Shown here: piece by piece, positions 36,950-46,078 of the stretch
Layout of the letters: each line of letters starts with the position of its first letter
How positions within the stretch are numbered: position 1 is the stretch's first letter
NCBI RefSeq assembly: GCF_029893805.1
Contig: NZ_JARXYP010000002.1
Coordinates: 5,890,001-5,954,000 of the forward strand
From: Streptomyces sp. SAI-135
GTDB taxonomy: Bacteria > Actinomycetota > Actinomycetes > Streptomycetales > Streptomycetaceae
Length of the DNA stretch: 64,000 nucleotides
Direction of reading: 5' to 3'
Program-made: the position numbers and the translations under genes
The notes under the pieces: generated by a model
What the model saw: only the letters and a program-made list of their open reading frames with translations
Databases searched by the model: none
What the model was told of the DNA's origin: nothing

Positions 36950-37330
36950 ACCGGTGGGAGGCTCGCAGTCTCCGGTTGCCGTGTGCCGACCGCGGGTCGA
37001 CGGCTCAAGCTGCCGGGGTGCAGGCGCGTTGCGGCACATCGGGCCCGTCCCCCTGAAGGCCGACGTGGCACCGCGCGTCCCCCGGACCGATGTTGCAGGC
37101 ACCCTCGGGTCGCCGTGTGCCTCCGGCGGACCGCAGCCTCCGGCGGCTGCCCGGCCGAGCGCGGAGACCCGAGGTCCGGGAGCTCAGGTCGTCGTGGGCC
37201 CGCCGAGGGCCGGCGCCCCGGCAAGACCCCGAGGTCGGGGTGGAGGCGCGCGTCGCTCTCAGCCTCTACGGCGAATCGGGTCACTCCCAGGGGCGTGCTC
37301 CCTGAGAGCTGACGTGGCGAAGTCGTGCCG

Positions 37331-37361
37331 CCGAGGGCCGGCGCCCCGGTGCGGCCCTCGG
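37331..37361. repeat. Hairpin inside repeat unit 2
   Basis: Same 10-bp stem and same 11-nt loop as at 36919-36949, preserved although bases on either side differ between units. Confidence 0.8.
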
Positions 37362-37931
37362 ACCGGTGGGAAGCTCGCAGTCTCCGGTTGCCGTGTGCCG
37401 ACCGCGGGTCGACGGCTCAAGCTGCCGGGGTGCAGGCGCGTTGCGGCATATCGGGCCCGTCCCCTGAAGGCCGACGTGGCACCGCGCGTCCCGCGCGGTC
37501 GCCTTGCCTTCCGGCGGCCTCGGCTTGACGGCGCCCAGCGCGTCTCCCGGACCGGGGTTGCAGGCACACTCGGGCCGCTGTGTCTCCGGCGGGCCGCAGC
37601 CTCGGGCGGCTGTCTGGCCGAGTGCGGAGACGCGAGGTCCGGGAGCTCCGGTCGTCGTGGGCCCGCCGGGGCCGGCGTCCCGGCACGTCCTCGAGCTCCG
37701 GGGGTGGAGGCGCGCGCGTCGCTCTCAGCCTCTACGGCGGATCGGGTCACTCACAGGGCCGTGCTCCCTGAGAGCTTTGCTCTGCCGCTCGCGGTGGCCC
37801 GGTGCGTTCCGCCGGGGCGAAACGCGGTGGGCTCCCTTGGGCTGATTGCTCCAAAGGCCTATCCAGGCGTGCGGAATGTCCCTCCTGAGTTGATATTGGC
37901 CGGTAACGGATCAGTCTTGAGGAGGCACTCC

Positions 37932-39569
37932 ATGCGTGGAGCCACGCACGCCAAATGGGCCGCTTGCGCGGCGGCGGTAGCGCTCGCGGCGACGGCCTGC
38001 GGGGGTGGGGACAGCGGCGGCAGCGGCAGCAGCGACGGCGGCGCGGTGCTGAGCTCGTCCTGGGGTGACCCGCAGAACCCGCTGGAGCCGGCCAACACCA
38101 ACGAGGTGCAGGGCGGCAAGGTCCTCGACATGATCTTCCGCAGCCTGAAGAAGTACAACCCGGAGACCGGCAAGGCCGAGGACATGCTCGCCGAGAAGAT
38201 CGAGACGAGCGACTCGCAGAACTTCACGATCACGGTCAAGGACGGCTGGACCTTCAGCAACGGCGAGAAGGTCACCGCCAAGTCCTTCGTGGACGCCTGG
38301 AACTACGGGGCCTCCCTCAAGAACAACCAGAAGAACGCCTACTTCTTCGGCTACATCGACGGCTACGACAAGACGCACCCCGAGGACGGCAGCAAGCAGA
38401 CCGCCGACACCCTCTCCGGCCTGAAGGTCACCGGCACCAACACCTTCACCGTCAAGCTCAACCAGAAGTTCTCGACCTTCCCCGACACCCTCGGCTACCC
38501 CGCCTACGCCCCGCTCCCGCAGGCCTTCTTCAGCGACCACGCGGCCTGGGTGAAGAAACCGGTCGGGAACGGGCCGTACACCATCGAGTCGTACACCAAG
38601 GGCTCGCAGATGGCCCTGAAGAAGTGGGACGGCTACAACGGCCCCGACAAGGCGCAGAACGGCGGGGTGACCCTCAAGGTCTACACCGACAACAACACCG
38701 CCTACACCGACCTCATGGCCGGCAACCTCGACCTCGTCGACGACGTCCCCGCCGCCCAGCTCAAGAACGCCAAGAACGACCTGGGCGGCCGGTACATCAA
38801 CACCCCCGCCGGCATCATCCAGACCCTCGCCTTCCCGTTCTACGACAAGAACTGGAACAAGGCCGGGATGGAGAAGGTCCGCACCGGCCTGTCCCGTGCG
38901 ATCAACCGCGACCAGATCACCGAGACGATCTTCCAGAAGACCCGCACCCCGGCCACCGACTGGACCTCCCCGGTCCTCGGCAAGGAGGGCGGCTTCCAGG
39001 ACGGACTGTGCGGGGACGCCTGCGACTACGACCCCGCCGCGGCCAAGAAGCTCATCCAGGAGGGCGGCGGACTCCCCGGCGGCGGAATCAAGATCACGTA
39101 CAACGCGGACACCGGTTCCCACAAGCAGTGGGTCGACGCCGTCTGCAACTCCATCAACAACGCGCTCGACAACGACAAGGCCTGCGTCGGCAACCCGGTC
39201 GGCACCTTCGCCGACTTCCGCAGCCAGATCACCGCGAAGAAGATGAGCGGCCCCTTCCGGGCGGGCTGGCAGATGGACTACCCGCTCATCCAGAACTTCC
39301 TCCAGCCGCTCTACTACACCAACGCCTCCTCCAACGACGGCAAGTGGTCCAACAAGGACTTCGACAAGCTCGTCAACGAGGCCAACGCCGAGACCGACAC
39401 CGGCAAGGCCGTCGAGAAGTTCCAGCAGGCCGAGGAGGTCGTGCGGGACAACATGGCCGCCATCCCGCTCTGGTACCAGAACGGCAGCGCGGGCTACTCC
39501 GAGCGGCTCTCCAACGTGAAGCTCAACCCGTTCAGCGTCCCCGTCTACAACGAGATCAAGGTCGGCTGA
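37932..39569 (+). CDS. oppA: Oligopeptide-binding lipoprotein, second operon (OppA-type)
   Basis: A 545-residue binding protein, length typical for family 5. The signal peptide ends in ATAC with C23, followed by a Gly/Ser linker. The mature domain has SSSWGDPQNPLEPANTNE, VKDGWTFSNGEKVTAKSFVD, GNGPYTIESYTKGSQMALKK and LSRAINRDQITETIF. It resembles the peptide-binding proteins of Streptomyces BldKB/DppE type more than the OppA at 31617. ATG 37932 has AGGAGG 7-8 nt upstream. The long open frame reaching back to 36771 is an accident of the repeats. Seven bp separate it from the permease gene. Confidence 0.94.
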   Translation: MRGATHAKWAACAAAVALAATACGGGDSGGSGSSDGGAVLSSSWGDPQNPLEPANTNEVQGGKVLDMIFRSLKKYNPETGKAEDMLAEKIETSDSQNFTITVKDGWTFSNGEKVTAKSFVDAWNYGASLKNNQKNAYFFGYIDGYDKTHPEDGSKQTADTLSGLKVTGTNTFTVKLNQKFSTFPDTLGYPAYAPLPQAFFSDHAAWVKKPVGNGPYTIESYTKGSQMALKKWDGYNGPDKAQNGGVTLKVYTDNNTAYTDLMAGNLDLVDDVPAAQLKNAKNDLGGRYINTPAGIIQTLAFPFYDKNWNKAGMEKVRTGLSRAINRDQITETIFQKTRTPATDWTSPVLGKEGGFQDGLCGDACDYDPAAAKKLIQEGGGLPGGGIKITYNADTGSHKQWVDAVCNSINNALDNDKACVGNPVGTFADFRSQITAKKMSGPFRAGWQMDYPLIQNFLQPLYYTNASSNDGKWSNKDFDKLVNEANAETDTGKAVEKFQQAEEVVRDNMAAIPLWYQNGSAGYSERLSNVKLNPFSVPVYNEIKVG

Positions 39570-39576
39570 GCGCGTC

Positions 39577-40500
39577 ATGGGACGGTACGTCGTCCGGCGT
39601 CTGCTCCAGATGATCCCGGTGTTCATCGGGTCGACCCTGCTGATCTTCCTCATGGTGAACGTGATGGGCGACCCCATCGCGGGCCTGTGCGGGGACAAGC
39701 AGTGCGACGCGGCGACGGCCGCCCAGCTCAAGAAGGAGTTCGGCCTCGACAAGCCGGTCTGGCAGCAATACCTGACCTACATGGGGAACGTCTTCACCGG
39801 CGACTTCGGCACCGCGTTCAACGGTCAGGAGGTCACCGAGCTGATGAGGACGGCGTTCCCCGTGACCATCCGGCTCACCATCGTCGCGATCCTCTTCGAG
39901 ATCGTCATCGGCATCACCCTGGGCGTGATCACCGGCCTGCGGCGCGGGCGGCCGGTGGACACCTCGGTCCTGCTGCTCACCCTGGTCGTGATCTCCATCC
40001 CCACCTTCGTCACCGGCCTGCTGCTCCAGCTGCTCCTCGGCGTCGAGTGGGGCTGGATCAAACCCTCGGTGTCCACGGACGCCACGTTCGGCGAACTGAT
40101 CGTGCCGGGCCTGGTCCTCGCGTCCGTGTCCCTGGCGTACGTGACCCGGCTGACCCGCACCTCGATCGCCGAGAACAGGCGCTCCGACTACGTCCGCACG
40201 GCCGTCGCGAAGGGGCTGCCCCGGCGCCGGGTGATCACACGCCACCTGCTGCGCAACTCGCTCATCCCCGTGGTCACCTTCATCGGCACCGACATTGGCG
40301 CCCTGATGGGCGGTGCGATCGTCACCGAGCGCATCTTCAACATCCACGGCGTCGGCTACCAGCTCTACCAGGGCATCCTGCGCCAGAACACCCAGACCGT
40401 GGTCGGCTTCGTCACCGTCCTCGTCCTGGTCTTCCTGGTGGCCAACCTGGTCGTCGACCTCCTGTACGCCGTCCTCGACCCGAGGATCCGCTATGCCTGA
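39577..40500 (+). CDS. oppB: Oligopeptide ABC transporter permease, second operon (OppB-type)
   Basis: A 307-residue permease with the OppB/DppB layout: YVVRRLLQMIPVFIGSTLLI helix 1, the KEFGLDKPVWQQYLTYMGNV periplasmic motif and the coupling loop RSDYVRTAVAKGLPRRRV. It ends VVDLLYAVLDPRIRYA. The stop overlaps the start of the next permease by 8 bp, so the two are translationally coupled and likely made in equal amounts. Confidence 0.94.
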   Translation: MGRYVVRRLLQMIPVFIGSTLLIFLMVNVMGDPIAGLCGDKQCDAATAAQLKKEFGLDKPVWQQYLTYMGNVFTGDFGTAFNGQEVTELMRTAFPVTIRLTIVAILFEIVIGITLGVITGLRRGRPVDTSVLLLTLVVISIPTFVTGLLLQLLLGVEWGWIKPSVSTDATFGELIVPGLVLASVSLAYVTRLTRTSIAENRRSDYVRTAVAKGLPRRRVITRHLLRNSLIPVVTFIGTDIGALMGGAIVTERIFNIHGVGYQLYQGILRQNTQTVVGFVTVLVLVFLVANLVVDLLYAVLDPRIRYA

Positions 40501-41461
40501 GCCCCAGGAACCAGAGGGTGCGATCGCCGGGACCGGGATGGGGGGCGCGATGGATCTCGCCGTGAGCGAGGCGAACACCCTGGAGAAGGGCCCCGGTGCC
40601 ACGGGCCCCCAGGACAGACCCCGCTCCCTGTGGTCCGACGCGTGGCGCGACCTGCGCCGCAACCCCGTCTTCATCGTCTCCGCCCTGGTGATCCTCTTCC
40701 TGGTCGTCATCTCCCTGTGGCCGTCGCTCATCGCCTCCGGCAACCCGTTGAAGTGCGACCTGTCGAAGGCCCAGGAGGGCTCACAGCCGGGGCATCCCTT
40801 CGGCTTCGACGGCCAGGGCTGCGACGTCTACACGCGCACGGTGTACGGGGCCCGTACGTCCGTCACGGTCGGCGTCTGCGCCACGCTGGGCGTCGCGATC
40901 CTCGGGTCGGTCCTCGGCGGCCTCGCGGGGTTCTTCGGAGGCTTCTGGGACTCGATCCTGTCCCGCATCACCGACGTGTTCTTCGCGATCCCGGTGGTCC
41001 TCGGCGGTCTCGTGCTCCTGTCGGTCGTCACGAGCAACACGGTGTGGCCGGTCATCGGGTTCATGGTGCTGCTGGGCTGGCCGCAGATCTCCCGCATCGC
41101 GCGCGGCTCGGTGATCACCGCCAAGCAGAACGACTACGTGCAGGCGGCCAGGGCGCTGGGCGCCTCCCACTCCCGCCTGCTGCTCCGCCACATCACCCCG
41201 AACGCGGTCGCCCCGGTGATCGTCGTGGCGACCATCGCCCTCGGCACGTACATCTCGCTTGAGGCGACCCTGTCGTACCTCGGCGTGGGTCTCAAACCCC
41301 CCACGGTCAGCTGGGGCATCGACATCTCCGCGGCCTCCGCCTACATCCGCAACGCCCCCCACATGCTCCTGTGGCCCGCCGGCGCCCTCGCGATCACGGT
41401 CCTCGCGTTCATCATGCTCGGCGACGCGGTCCGCGACGCCCTCGACCCGAAGCTGAGGTGA
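40493..41461 (+). CDS. oppC: Oligopeptide ABC transporter permease, second operon (OppC-type)
   Basis: A 322-residue permease. A cytoplasmic stretch of about 45 residues leads into SLWSDAWRDLRRNPVFIVSA (OppC_N), then a periplasmic loop with FGFDGQGCDVYTRTVYGART, where the family has its GTDxxGRD motif. The coupling loop is NDYVQAARALGASHSRLLLR, and the end is GDAVRDALDPKLR. The last bases of this gene belong to an 18-bp sequence duplicated in front of oppD. Confidence 0.94.
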   Translation: MPEPQEPEGAIAGTGMGGAMDLAVSEANTLEKGPGATGPQDRPRSLWSDAWRDLRRNPVFIVSALVILFLVVISLWPSLIASGNPLKCDLSKAQEGSQPGHPFGFDGQGCDVYTRTVYGARTSVTVGVCATLGVAILGSVLGGLAGFFGGFWDSILSRITDVFFAIPVVLGGLVLLSVVTSNTVWPVIGFMVLLGWPQISRIARGSVITAKQNDYVQAARALGASHSRLLLRHITPNAVAPVIVVATIALGTYISLEATLSYLGVGLKPPTVSWGIDISAASAYIRNAPHMLLWPAGALAITVLAFIMLGDAVRDALDPKLR

Positions 41462-41637
41462 GCGGACGTGGCGACGAGCACGTGGTTCTCCGTCTCCGTT
41501 TCCATCTCCGGCGGACCTAGCCTCACCGCGTCCGGGCCCGCGGGCTCGTGCACCGCGCCGCACGTCTCCCGTGACAGCCGCCCTGTTCCCATCACCCCGC
41601 GGGGCCGCGCCATGCCCCCACCCGAAGCTGAGGTGAG
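41445..41637. repeat. 18-bp direct repeat flanking 157 extra bases between oppC and oppD
   Basis: ACCCGAAGCTGAGGTGAG occurs at 41445-41462, where it encodes the last residues and stop of OppC, and again at 41620-41637, where it supplies the ribosome binding site of oppD. The offset is exactly 175 bp. Each copy is followed by 5 bases and then GTG. Removing one copy plus the interval would leave oppC and oppD 13 bp apart, as in a compact opp operon. Confidence 0.9.
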
Positions 41638-41662
41638 TCGCCGTGCTGCTCGAAGTGCGTGA
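41468..41662 (+). CDS. Possible 64-aa leader ORF overlapping the oppD start
   Basis: Starts at the GTG that follows the first copy of the 18-bp repeat (GAGGTGAG then 5 nt), with exactly the same ribosome binding site spacing as oppD. It ends at 41662, overlapping the oppD start by 20 bp in another frame. The product (Ser/Pro/Thr-rich) matches no family. If translated, it could couple ribosome flow from oppC to oppD. It may equally be fortuitous. Confidence 0.3.
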   Translation: MATSTWFSVSVSISGGPSLTASGPAGSCTAPHVSRDSRPVPITPRGRAMPPPEAEVSRRAARSA

Positions 41663-42617
41663 TCTGCACGTGGAGTTCAGGACCCGGGACGGGGTCGCCC
41701 GAGCGGTCAACGGGGTCGACTACGCGGTGGACGCGGGGGAGACCCTCGCGGTGCTCGGGGAGTCCGGGTCCGGCAAGTCGGTCACCGCGCAGGCGATCAT
41801 GGGGATCCTCGACATGCCGCCCGGGCGCGTCACCGGGGGCGAGATCGTCTTCCAGGGGCAGGACCTGCTGAAGCTGAAGGAGGACGAGCGGCGCAAGGTC
41901 CGCGGCGCCGAGATGGCGATGATCTTCCAGGACGCGCTGTCCTCCCTCAACCCCGTGCTCTCCGTCGGCGACCAGCTCGGCGAGATGTTCGTCGTGCACC
42001 GGGGCATGTCGAGGAAGGACGCGCGGGCCAGGGCCGTCGAGCTGATGGACCGGGTGCGCATCCCGGCCGCAGGACAGCGCGTGAAGGACTACCCCCACCA
42101 GTTCTCCGGCGGTATGCGCCAGCGGATCATGATCGCGATGGCGCTCGCCCTGGAGCCGGCGCTGATCATCGCGGACGAACCGACCACCGCGCTCGACGTC
42201 ACCGTCCAGGCCCAGGTCATGGACCTGCTCGCCGAGCTCCAGCGCGAGTACAACATGGGGCTCATCCTCATCACCCACGACCTCGGGGTCGTCGCGGACG
42301 TGGCCGACCGGATCGCTGTCATGTACGCGGGACGGATCGTCGAGCAGGCCCCCGTCCACGACATCTACAAGGCACCGGCCCACCCCTACACGCGCGGACT
42401 GCTCGACTCCATCCCACGTCTCGATCAGAAGGGCCAGGAGCTGTACGCGATCAAGGGACTGCCGCCCAACCTGATGCACATCCCTCCGGGGTGCGCGTTC
42501 AACCCCCGGTGCCCGATGGCCCGGGACGTGTGCCGGACGGACGTACCGCCTCTGTACGAGGTGGACGACAGACGGACGAGCGCCTGTCACTTCTGGACGG
42601 AGTGCCTCCATGGTTGA
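41643..42617 (+). CDS. oppD: Oligopeptide ABC transporter ATPase, second operon (OppD-type)
   Basis: A 324-residue ATPase. Walker A is GESGSGKSVTAQ, the Q-loop is MIFQDALSSLNP, the signature is FSGGMRQRIMIAMALALEP, Walker B is LIIADEPTTALD and the switch is LITHDLGVV. The C-terminal cysteine region is PPGCAFNPRCPMARDVC. GTG 41643 uses the duplicated GAGGTGAG ribosome binding site. It overlaps the next gene by 8 bp. Confidence 0.95.
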   Translation: MLLEVRDLHVEFRTRDGVARAVNGVDYAVDAGETLAVLGESGSGKSVTAQAIMGILDMPPGRVTGGEIVFQGQDLLKLKEDERRKVRGAEMAMIFQDALSSLNPVLSVGDQLGEMFVVHRGMSRKDARARAVELMDRVRIPAAGQRVKDYPHQFSGGMRQRIMIAMALALEPALIIADEPTTALDVTVQAQVMDLLAELQREYNMGLILITHDLGVVADVADRIAVMYAGRIVEQAPVHDIYKAPAHPYTRGLLDSIPRLDQKGQELYAIKGLPPNLMHIPPGCAFNPRCPMARDVCRTDVPPLYEVDDRRTSACHFWTECLHG

Positions 42618-43647
42618 GCCGATCCTGGAAGTGGGTGGACTGGTCAAGCACTATCCGTTGACCCAGGGCATCCTGTTCAAGAAACAGGTCGGTGCCGTCA
42701 AGGCTGTCGACGGTGTCGACTTCACCCTCGACAGAGGCGAGACCCTCGGCATCGTCGGGGAGTCGGGCTGCGGCAAGTCGACTGTCGCCAAGATGCTCGT
42801 CAACCTGGAGCGCCCGACGCAGGGGTTGATCAAGTACAAGGGCGAGGACATCACCAAGCTCTCCGGCAAGGCGCTCAAGTCGGTCCGCCGCAACATCCAG
42901 ATGGTCTTCCAGGACCCGTACACCTCGCTCAACCCCCGTATGACGGTGGGCGACATCATCGGGGAGCCCTACGACATCCATCCCGAGGTGGCCCCCAAGG
43001 GCGACCGGCGCCGGAAGGTCCAGGACCTGCTGGACGTCGTCGGCCTCAACCCCGAGTACATCAACCGGTATCCGCACCAGTTCTCCGGCGGCCAGCGCCA
43101 GCGCATCGGCATCGCGAGGGGGCTCGCGCTGCGCCCGGAGGTCATCGTCGCCGACGAACCGGTCTCCGCCCTCGACGTCTCCGTCCAGGCCCAGGTGATC
43201 AACCTCCTCGACCGGCTCCAGAGCGAGTTCGAGTTGTCGTACCTCTTCATCGCGCACGACCTGTCGATCGTGCGGCACATCTCGGACCGGGTCGGGGTGA
43301 TGTACCTCGGACGGATCGTGGAGATCGGCCGGGACGCCGAGATCTACGACCATCCGACCCACCCCTACACCCAGGCGCTGCTGTCCGCCGTGCCGGTGCC
43401 CGACCCCGAGGCCCGCGAGCACCGCGAGCGGATCATCCTCGCCGGCGACGTCCCGTCCCCGACGAACATCCCGTCCGGTTGCCGCTTCCGCACCCGCTGC
43501 TGGAAGGCGCGGGAGCGCTGCGCGCTGGAGGTCCCGGCGCTGGCGGTGCCGGCGGAGTTCCGGGGCACGGGCGGACCGGCCGCGCACGACTCGGCGTGCC
43601 ACTTCGCCGAGGAGAAGCAGGTCGTGCCGCCCGAGGGGACGGAGTAA
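42610..43647 (+). CDS. oppF: Oligopeptide ABC transporter ATPase, second operon (OppF-type)
   Basis: A 345-residue ATPase that completes the second importer. Walker A is GESGCGKSTVAK, the Q-loop is MVFQDPYTSLNPR, the signature is FSGGQRQRIGIARGLAL, Walker B is IVADEPVSALD and the switch is FIAHDLSIV. The cysteine-containing C-terminus is PSGCRFRTRCWKARERC. The start overlaps the end of oppD. Last gene of the operon; a 14-bp hairpin lies 79 bp after the stop. Confidence 0.95.
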   Translation: MVEPILEVGGLVKHYPLTQGILFKKQVGAVKAVDGVDFTLDRGETLGIVGESGCGKSTVAKMLVNLERPTQGLIKYKGEDITKLSGKALKSVRRNIQMVFQDPYTSLNPRMTVGDIIGEPYDIHPEVAPKGDRRRKVQDLLDVVGLNPEYINRYPHQFSGGQRQRIGIARGLALRPEVIVADEPVSALDVSVQAQVINLLDRLQSEFELSYLFIAHDLSIVRHISDRVGVMYLGRIVEIGRDAEIYDHPTHPYTQALLSAVPVPDPEAREHRERIILAGDVPSPTNIPSGCRFRTRCWKARERCALEVPALAVPAEFRGTGGPAAHDSACHFAEEKQVVPPEGTE

Positions 43648-43726
43648 CACGGAGGCAACTCGGCCGACCCGGTTCCGATATACGGACGCGTCAGTCTGAG
43701 GAACGTACGGCCGTGCGGGTGCCGTA

Positions 43727-43762
43727 AACGGGCCGGAGCGCGCCATGTCGCTCCGGCCCGTT
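43727..43762. terminator. Bidirectional terminator between oppF and the S9 peptidase gene
   Basis: AACGGGCCGGAGCG (43727-43740) pairs with CGCTCCGGCCCGTT (43749-43762), perfect over 14 bp with an 8-nt loop. It serves two convergent genes. Confidence 0.85.
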
Positions 43763-43769
43763 GCCGTGC

Positions 43770-45890
43770 CTACGCCAGGCCCAACGACCGCTTCAGGAAG
43801 TCGAGCTGAAGCCGCAGCAGGTTCTCGGCGACCTCCTCCTGCGGGGTCATGTGGGTCACCCCGGACAGCGGCAGCACCTCGTGCGGGCGGCCCGCGGCCA
43901 GCAGGGCCGAGGACAGCCGCAGGGAGTGGGCGACCACCACGTTGTCGTCCGCCAGGCCGTGAATGATCATCATCGGGCGGTGCGGCCCGGCCGCGTCGAC
44001 CAGACCCCCGTCGTCGATCAGCGAGTTGCGCCGGTACACCTCCGGCTGCTCGTCCGGGTGGCCGAGGTAGCGCTCCTGGTAGTGGGTGTCGTACAGGCGC
44101 AGGTCGGTGACCGGGGCGCCGACCACGGCCGCGTGGAAGACGTCCGGGCGGCGCAGCACCGCGAGGGCGGCCAGGTAGCCGCCGAAGGACCAGCCGCGGA
44201 TCGCGACCCGGGAGAGGTCCAGGGGGAAGTCCCCGGCGAGCGCCTGGAGCGCGTCGACCTGGTCCTGGAGGACCACTGCCGCGAGCTCGTCCCGGACCGC
44301 CTTCTCCCAGGCGGGGGAGCGTCCCGGGGTGCCCCGGCCGTCGGCCACGACCACCGCGAAACCCTGGTCGGCGAACCACTGCGAGGTCAGGTGCGGGTTG
44401 TGCGCCGCGAGCACCCGCTGACCGTGCGGACCCCCGTAAGGGTCCAGCAAAACCGGAAGGGGGCTGTCACCGGCGTAGTCCTGCGGCATAAGCACGGCGC
44501 ACGGGATCTTCCGTGCGCCCCCCTCGATGAGCGTCACGCGCGGGGTCAAACCGGGATCTTCCGCATACGACAGGACAGTCGCCGTCTCCTTGCCGTCGCG
44601 CAGTACCCGCGCGCGGGCGCCCGGCCGGTCGAGGGTCGCCGAGACCAGCACGGTCACGCCCCCGGCGCGCACCGCCGAGTGCACGCCCGGCTCCTGTGAC
44701 AGTCGCTCCACTCCGAGCTCGTTCACCCGGTAGACGTGCACCTCGCCGGTCTCCGGGGACTCCGCCTCCGCGCCGGCCGACGCCGAGACCAGCACGTCGT
44801 CCCGGGCGACGTCCAGCACCGCCCGGACGTGCAACTGCGGTCCGGTCAGCACTCGTTCCCCGACCGCGAGCACCCGCGCCCCGCCCTCGTCGGCGATCCG
44901 CACGAGCTGCCCCGAAGGGCTCCAGCAGGGGACCCCGGGGAAAAGATCCAGCCAAGTTGGATCTTCGTCCGCGTGCACCATCCGGGTCGCGCCGGACTCC
45001 GGGTCCACCGCCAGATACAGCTGACTGCGCTGGTCGCGCGCCTGTACGAGCAGCAGCGGGGCGCCCGCCGCTGACCAGTGCACATGGGCCAGATACGGAT
45101 AGCGCCGCCGGTCCCAGGAGACCTCCGTGCGCGTCCCGTCCAACGCGATCACGAACAGCCGTACGTCCGCGTTGGAGGTGCCCGCGGCCGGGTACGGGAC
45201 GTGTTGTGGATCACGCTCCGGGTGGGCCGGATCGGAGATCCACCAGCGTCGCACCGGCGTGTCGTCCACGCGCGCGATCAGCAGCCGGTCCGACTCCGGC
45301 GACCACCAGAAGCCGCGTGACCGGCCCATCTCCTCGGCCGCCACGAACTCCGCCAGGCCGTAGGTGACGTGATCCGACTCCGGAGCGGCGAGCGCCCGGT
45401 CGTCCTCGCCCTCGGCCCCGACGACCCGCACCGCACCCCGGGCGACGTACGCGACGTGCCGTCCGTCGGGAGCCGGGCGGGGGTCGATCACCGGCCCGGG
45501 GACAGCCAGTTCACGTGCCGTCCCGGCCCGCAGCTCCGCTGTGAAAAGCCGCCCTGACAAGGCGAAAGAGGCCAACTCGACGGCCGCGTCGGTGGCGTAG
45601 CCCACGATGCCGGCACCGCCCTCGCGGCTGCGCTCGCGGCGCGCCCGCTCCTCGGGCGAGAGGCGTTCCTCGGTGCCGCCCAGGAGGGCGCGCGGGTCGG
45701 CGGCCACGCGCTCCCCGCCGTCCGCCGTGTCGAGCACCCACAGTGAATTGGCCGGGTTCGTGCCGGAGTTCGAGCGCAGGAACACGACACGCGATCCGTC
45801 GGGCGCCACCGTGAACGCGCGCGGCGCGCCGAGCGTGAAGCGCTGGGTACGGGCATGCCGGCGGGGAAAGGAGTCAGGCTCGGTCGTCAT
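43770..45890 (-). CDS. S9 family prolyl oligopeptidase (dipeptidyl-peptidase IV-like)
   Basis: A 706-residue serine peptidase with an N-terminal beta-propeller (DPPIV_N; FTVAPDGSRVVFLRS, GFWWSPESDRLLIARVDD) and a C-terminal alpha/beta-hydrolase domain. The catalytic triad is S568 (GWSFGGY), D648 (GLADDNVV) and H680 (GVTHMT); the spacings of 80 and 32 residues match those of human DPP IV (78 and 32). No signal peptide or anchor, so it is probably cytoplasmic and trims peptides after uptake. That fits its place beside two peptide importers, though it is convergent with them rather than co-transcribed. Confidence 0.93.
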   Translation of the reverse strand: MTTEPDSFPRRHARTQRFTLGAPRAFTVAPDGSRVVFLRSNSGTNPANSLWVLDTADGGERVAADPRALLGGTEERLSPEERARRERSREGGAGIVGYATDAAVELASFALSGRLFTAELRAGTARELAVPGPVIDPRPAPDGRHVAYVARGAVRVVGAEGEDDRALAAPESDHVTYGLAEFVAAEEMGRSRGFWWSPESDRLLIARVDDTPVRRWWISDPAHPERDPQHVPYPAAGTSNADVRLFVIALDGTRTEVSWDRRRYPYLAHVHWSAAGAPLLLVQARDQRSQLYLAVDPESGATRMVHADEDPTWLDLFPGVPCWSPSGQLVRIADEGGARVLAVGERVLTGPQLHVRAVLDVARDDVLVSASAGAEAESPETGEVHVYRVNELGVERLSQEPGVHSAVRAGGVTVLVSATLDRPGARARVLRDGKETATVLSYAEDPGLTPRVTLIEGGARKIPCAVLMPQDYAGDSPLPVLLDPYGGPHGQRVLAAHNPHLTSQWFADQGFAVVVADGRGTPGRSPAWEKAVRDELAAVVLQDQVDALQALAGDFPLDLSRVAIRGWSFGGYLAALAVLRRPDVFHAAVVGAPVTDLRLYDTHYQERYLGHPDEQPEVYRRNSLIDDGGLVDAAGPHRPMMIIHGLADDNVVVAHSLRLSSALLAAGRPHEVLPLSGVTHMTPQEEVAENLLRLQLDFLKRSLGLA

Positions 45891-46078
45891 GCCCCGACCA
45901 TATTGGCCATGCGCCCCCTTGTGCGGCCGTGCGCCGACGGATGCGCAGGCCCGGATAGTTATGATCACTACCGCATAGTGGGTATGAATCCGCTGGCTGC
46001 TGTATGGATTTATCTGCCCCCATAGTTCCGTTCCCGTCCGACCCCCCACGTCCCTGGGTTCTTTGGAGGTGAGCCGCC

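Larger units (their letters stand above)
36766..37931. repeat. 1.2-kb spacer with two units of a 412-bp imperfect tandem repeat
   Basis: Non-coding DNA between the two opp operons. A unit starting near 36898 recurs from about 37311; matching landmarks such as GAGGGCCGGC (36921 and 37333) are 412 bp apart and long stretches are nearly identical. In the second half the offset is 465 bp (GTTGCAGGCAC at 37092 and 37557), because the second unit carries about 53 extra bases near 37492-37545. A third, eroded partial unit lies at about 36770-36897. Translations change frame between units and resemble nothing, so coding is unlikely. Shortly before 37932 come A/T-richer bases that may hold the promoter of the second operon. 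Confidence 0.85.

Noticed and set aside
36766..37780. Tandem units considered as an insertion sequence or MITE
   Set aside because: No terminal inverted repeats, target-site duplication or transposase; the structure is a head-to-tail duplication.
36771..37931. Open frame upstream of and fused to the second oppA
   Set aside because: It crosses the repeat spacer. The two repeat units are read differently along the frame, and oppA has its own ribosome binding site and signal peptide at 37932.
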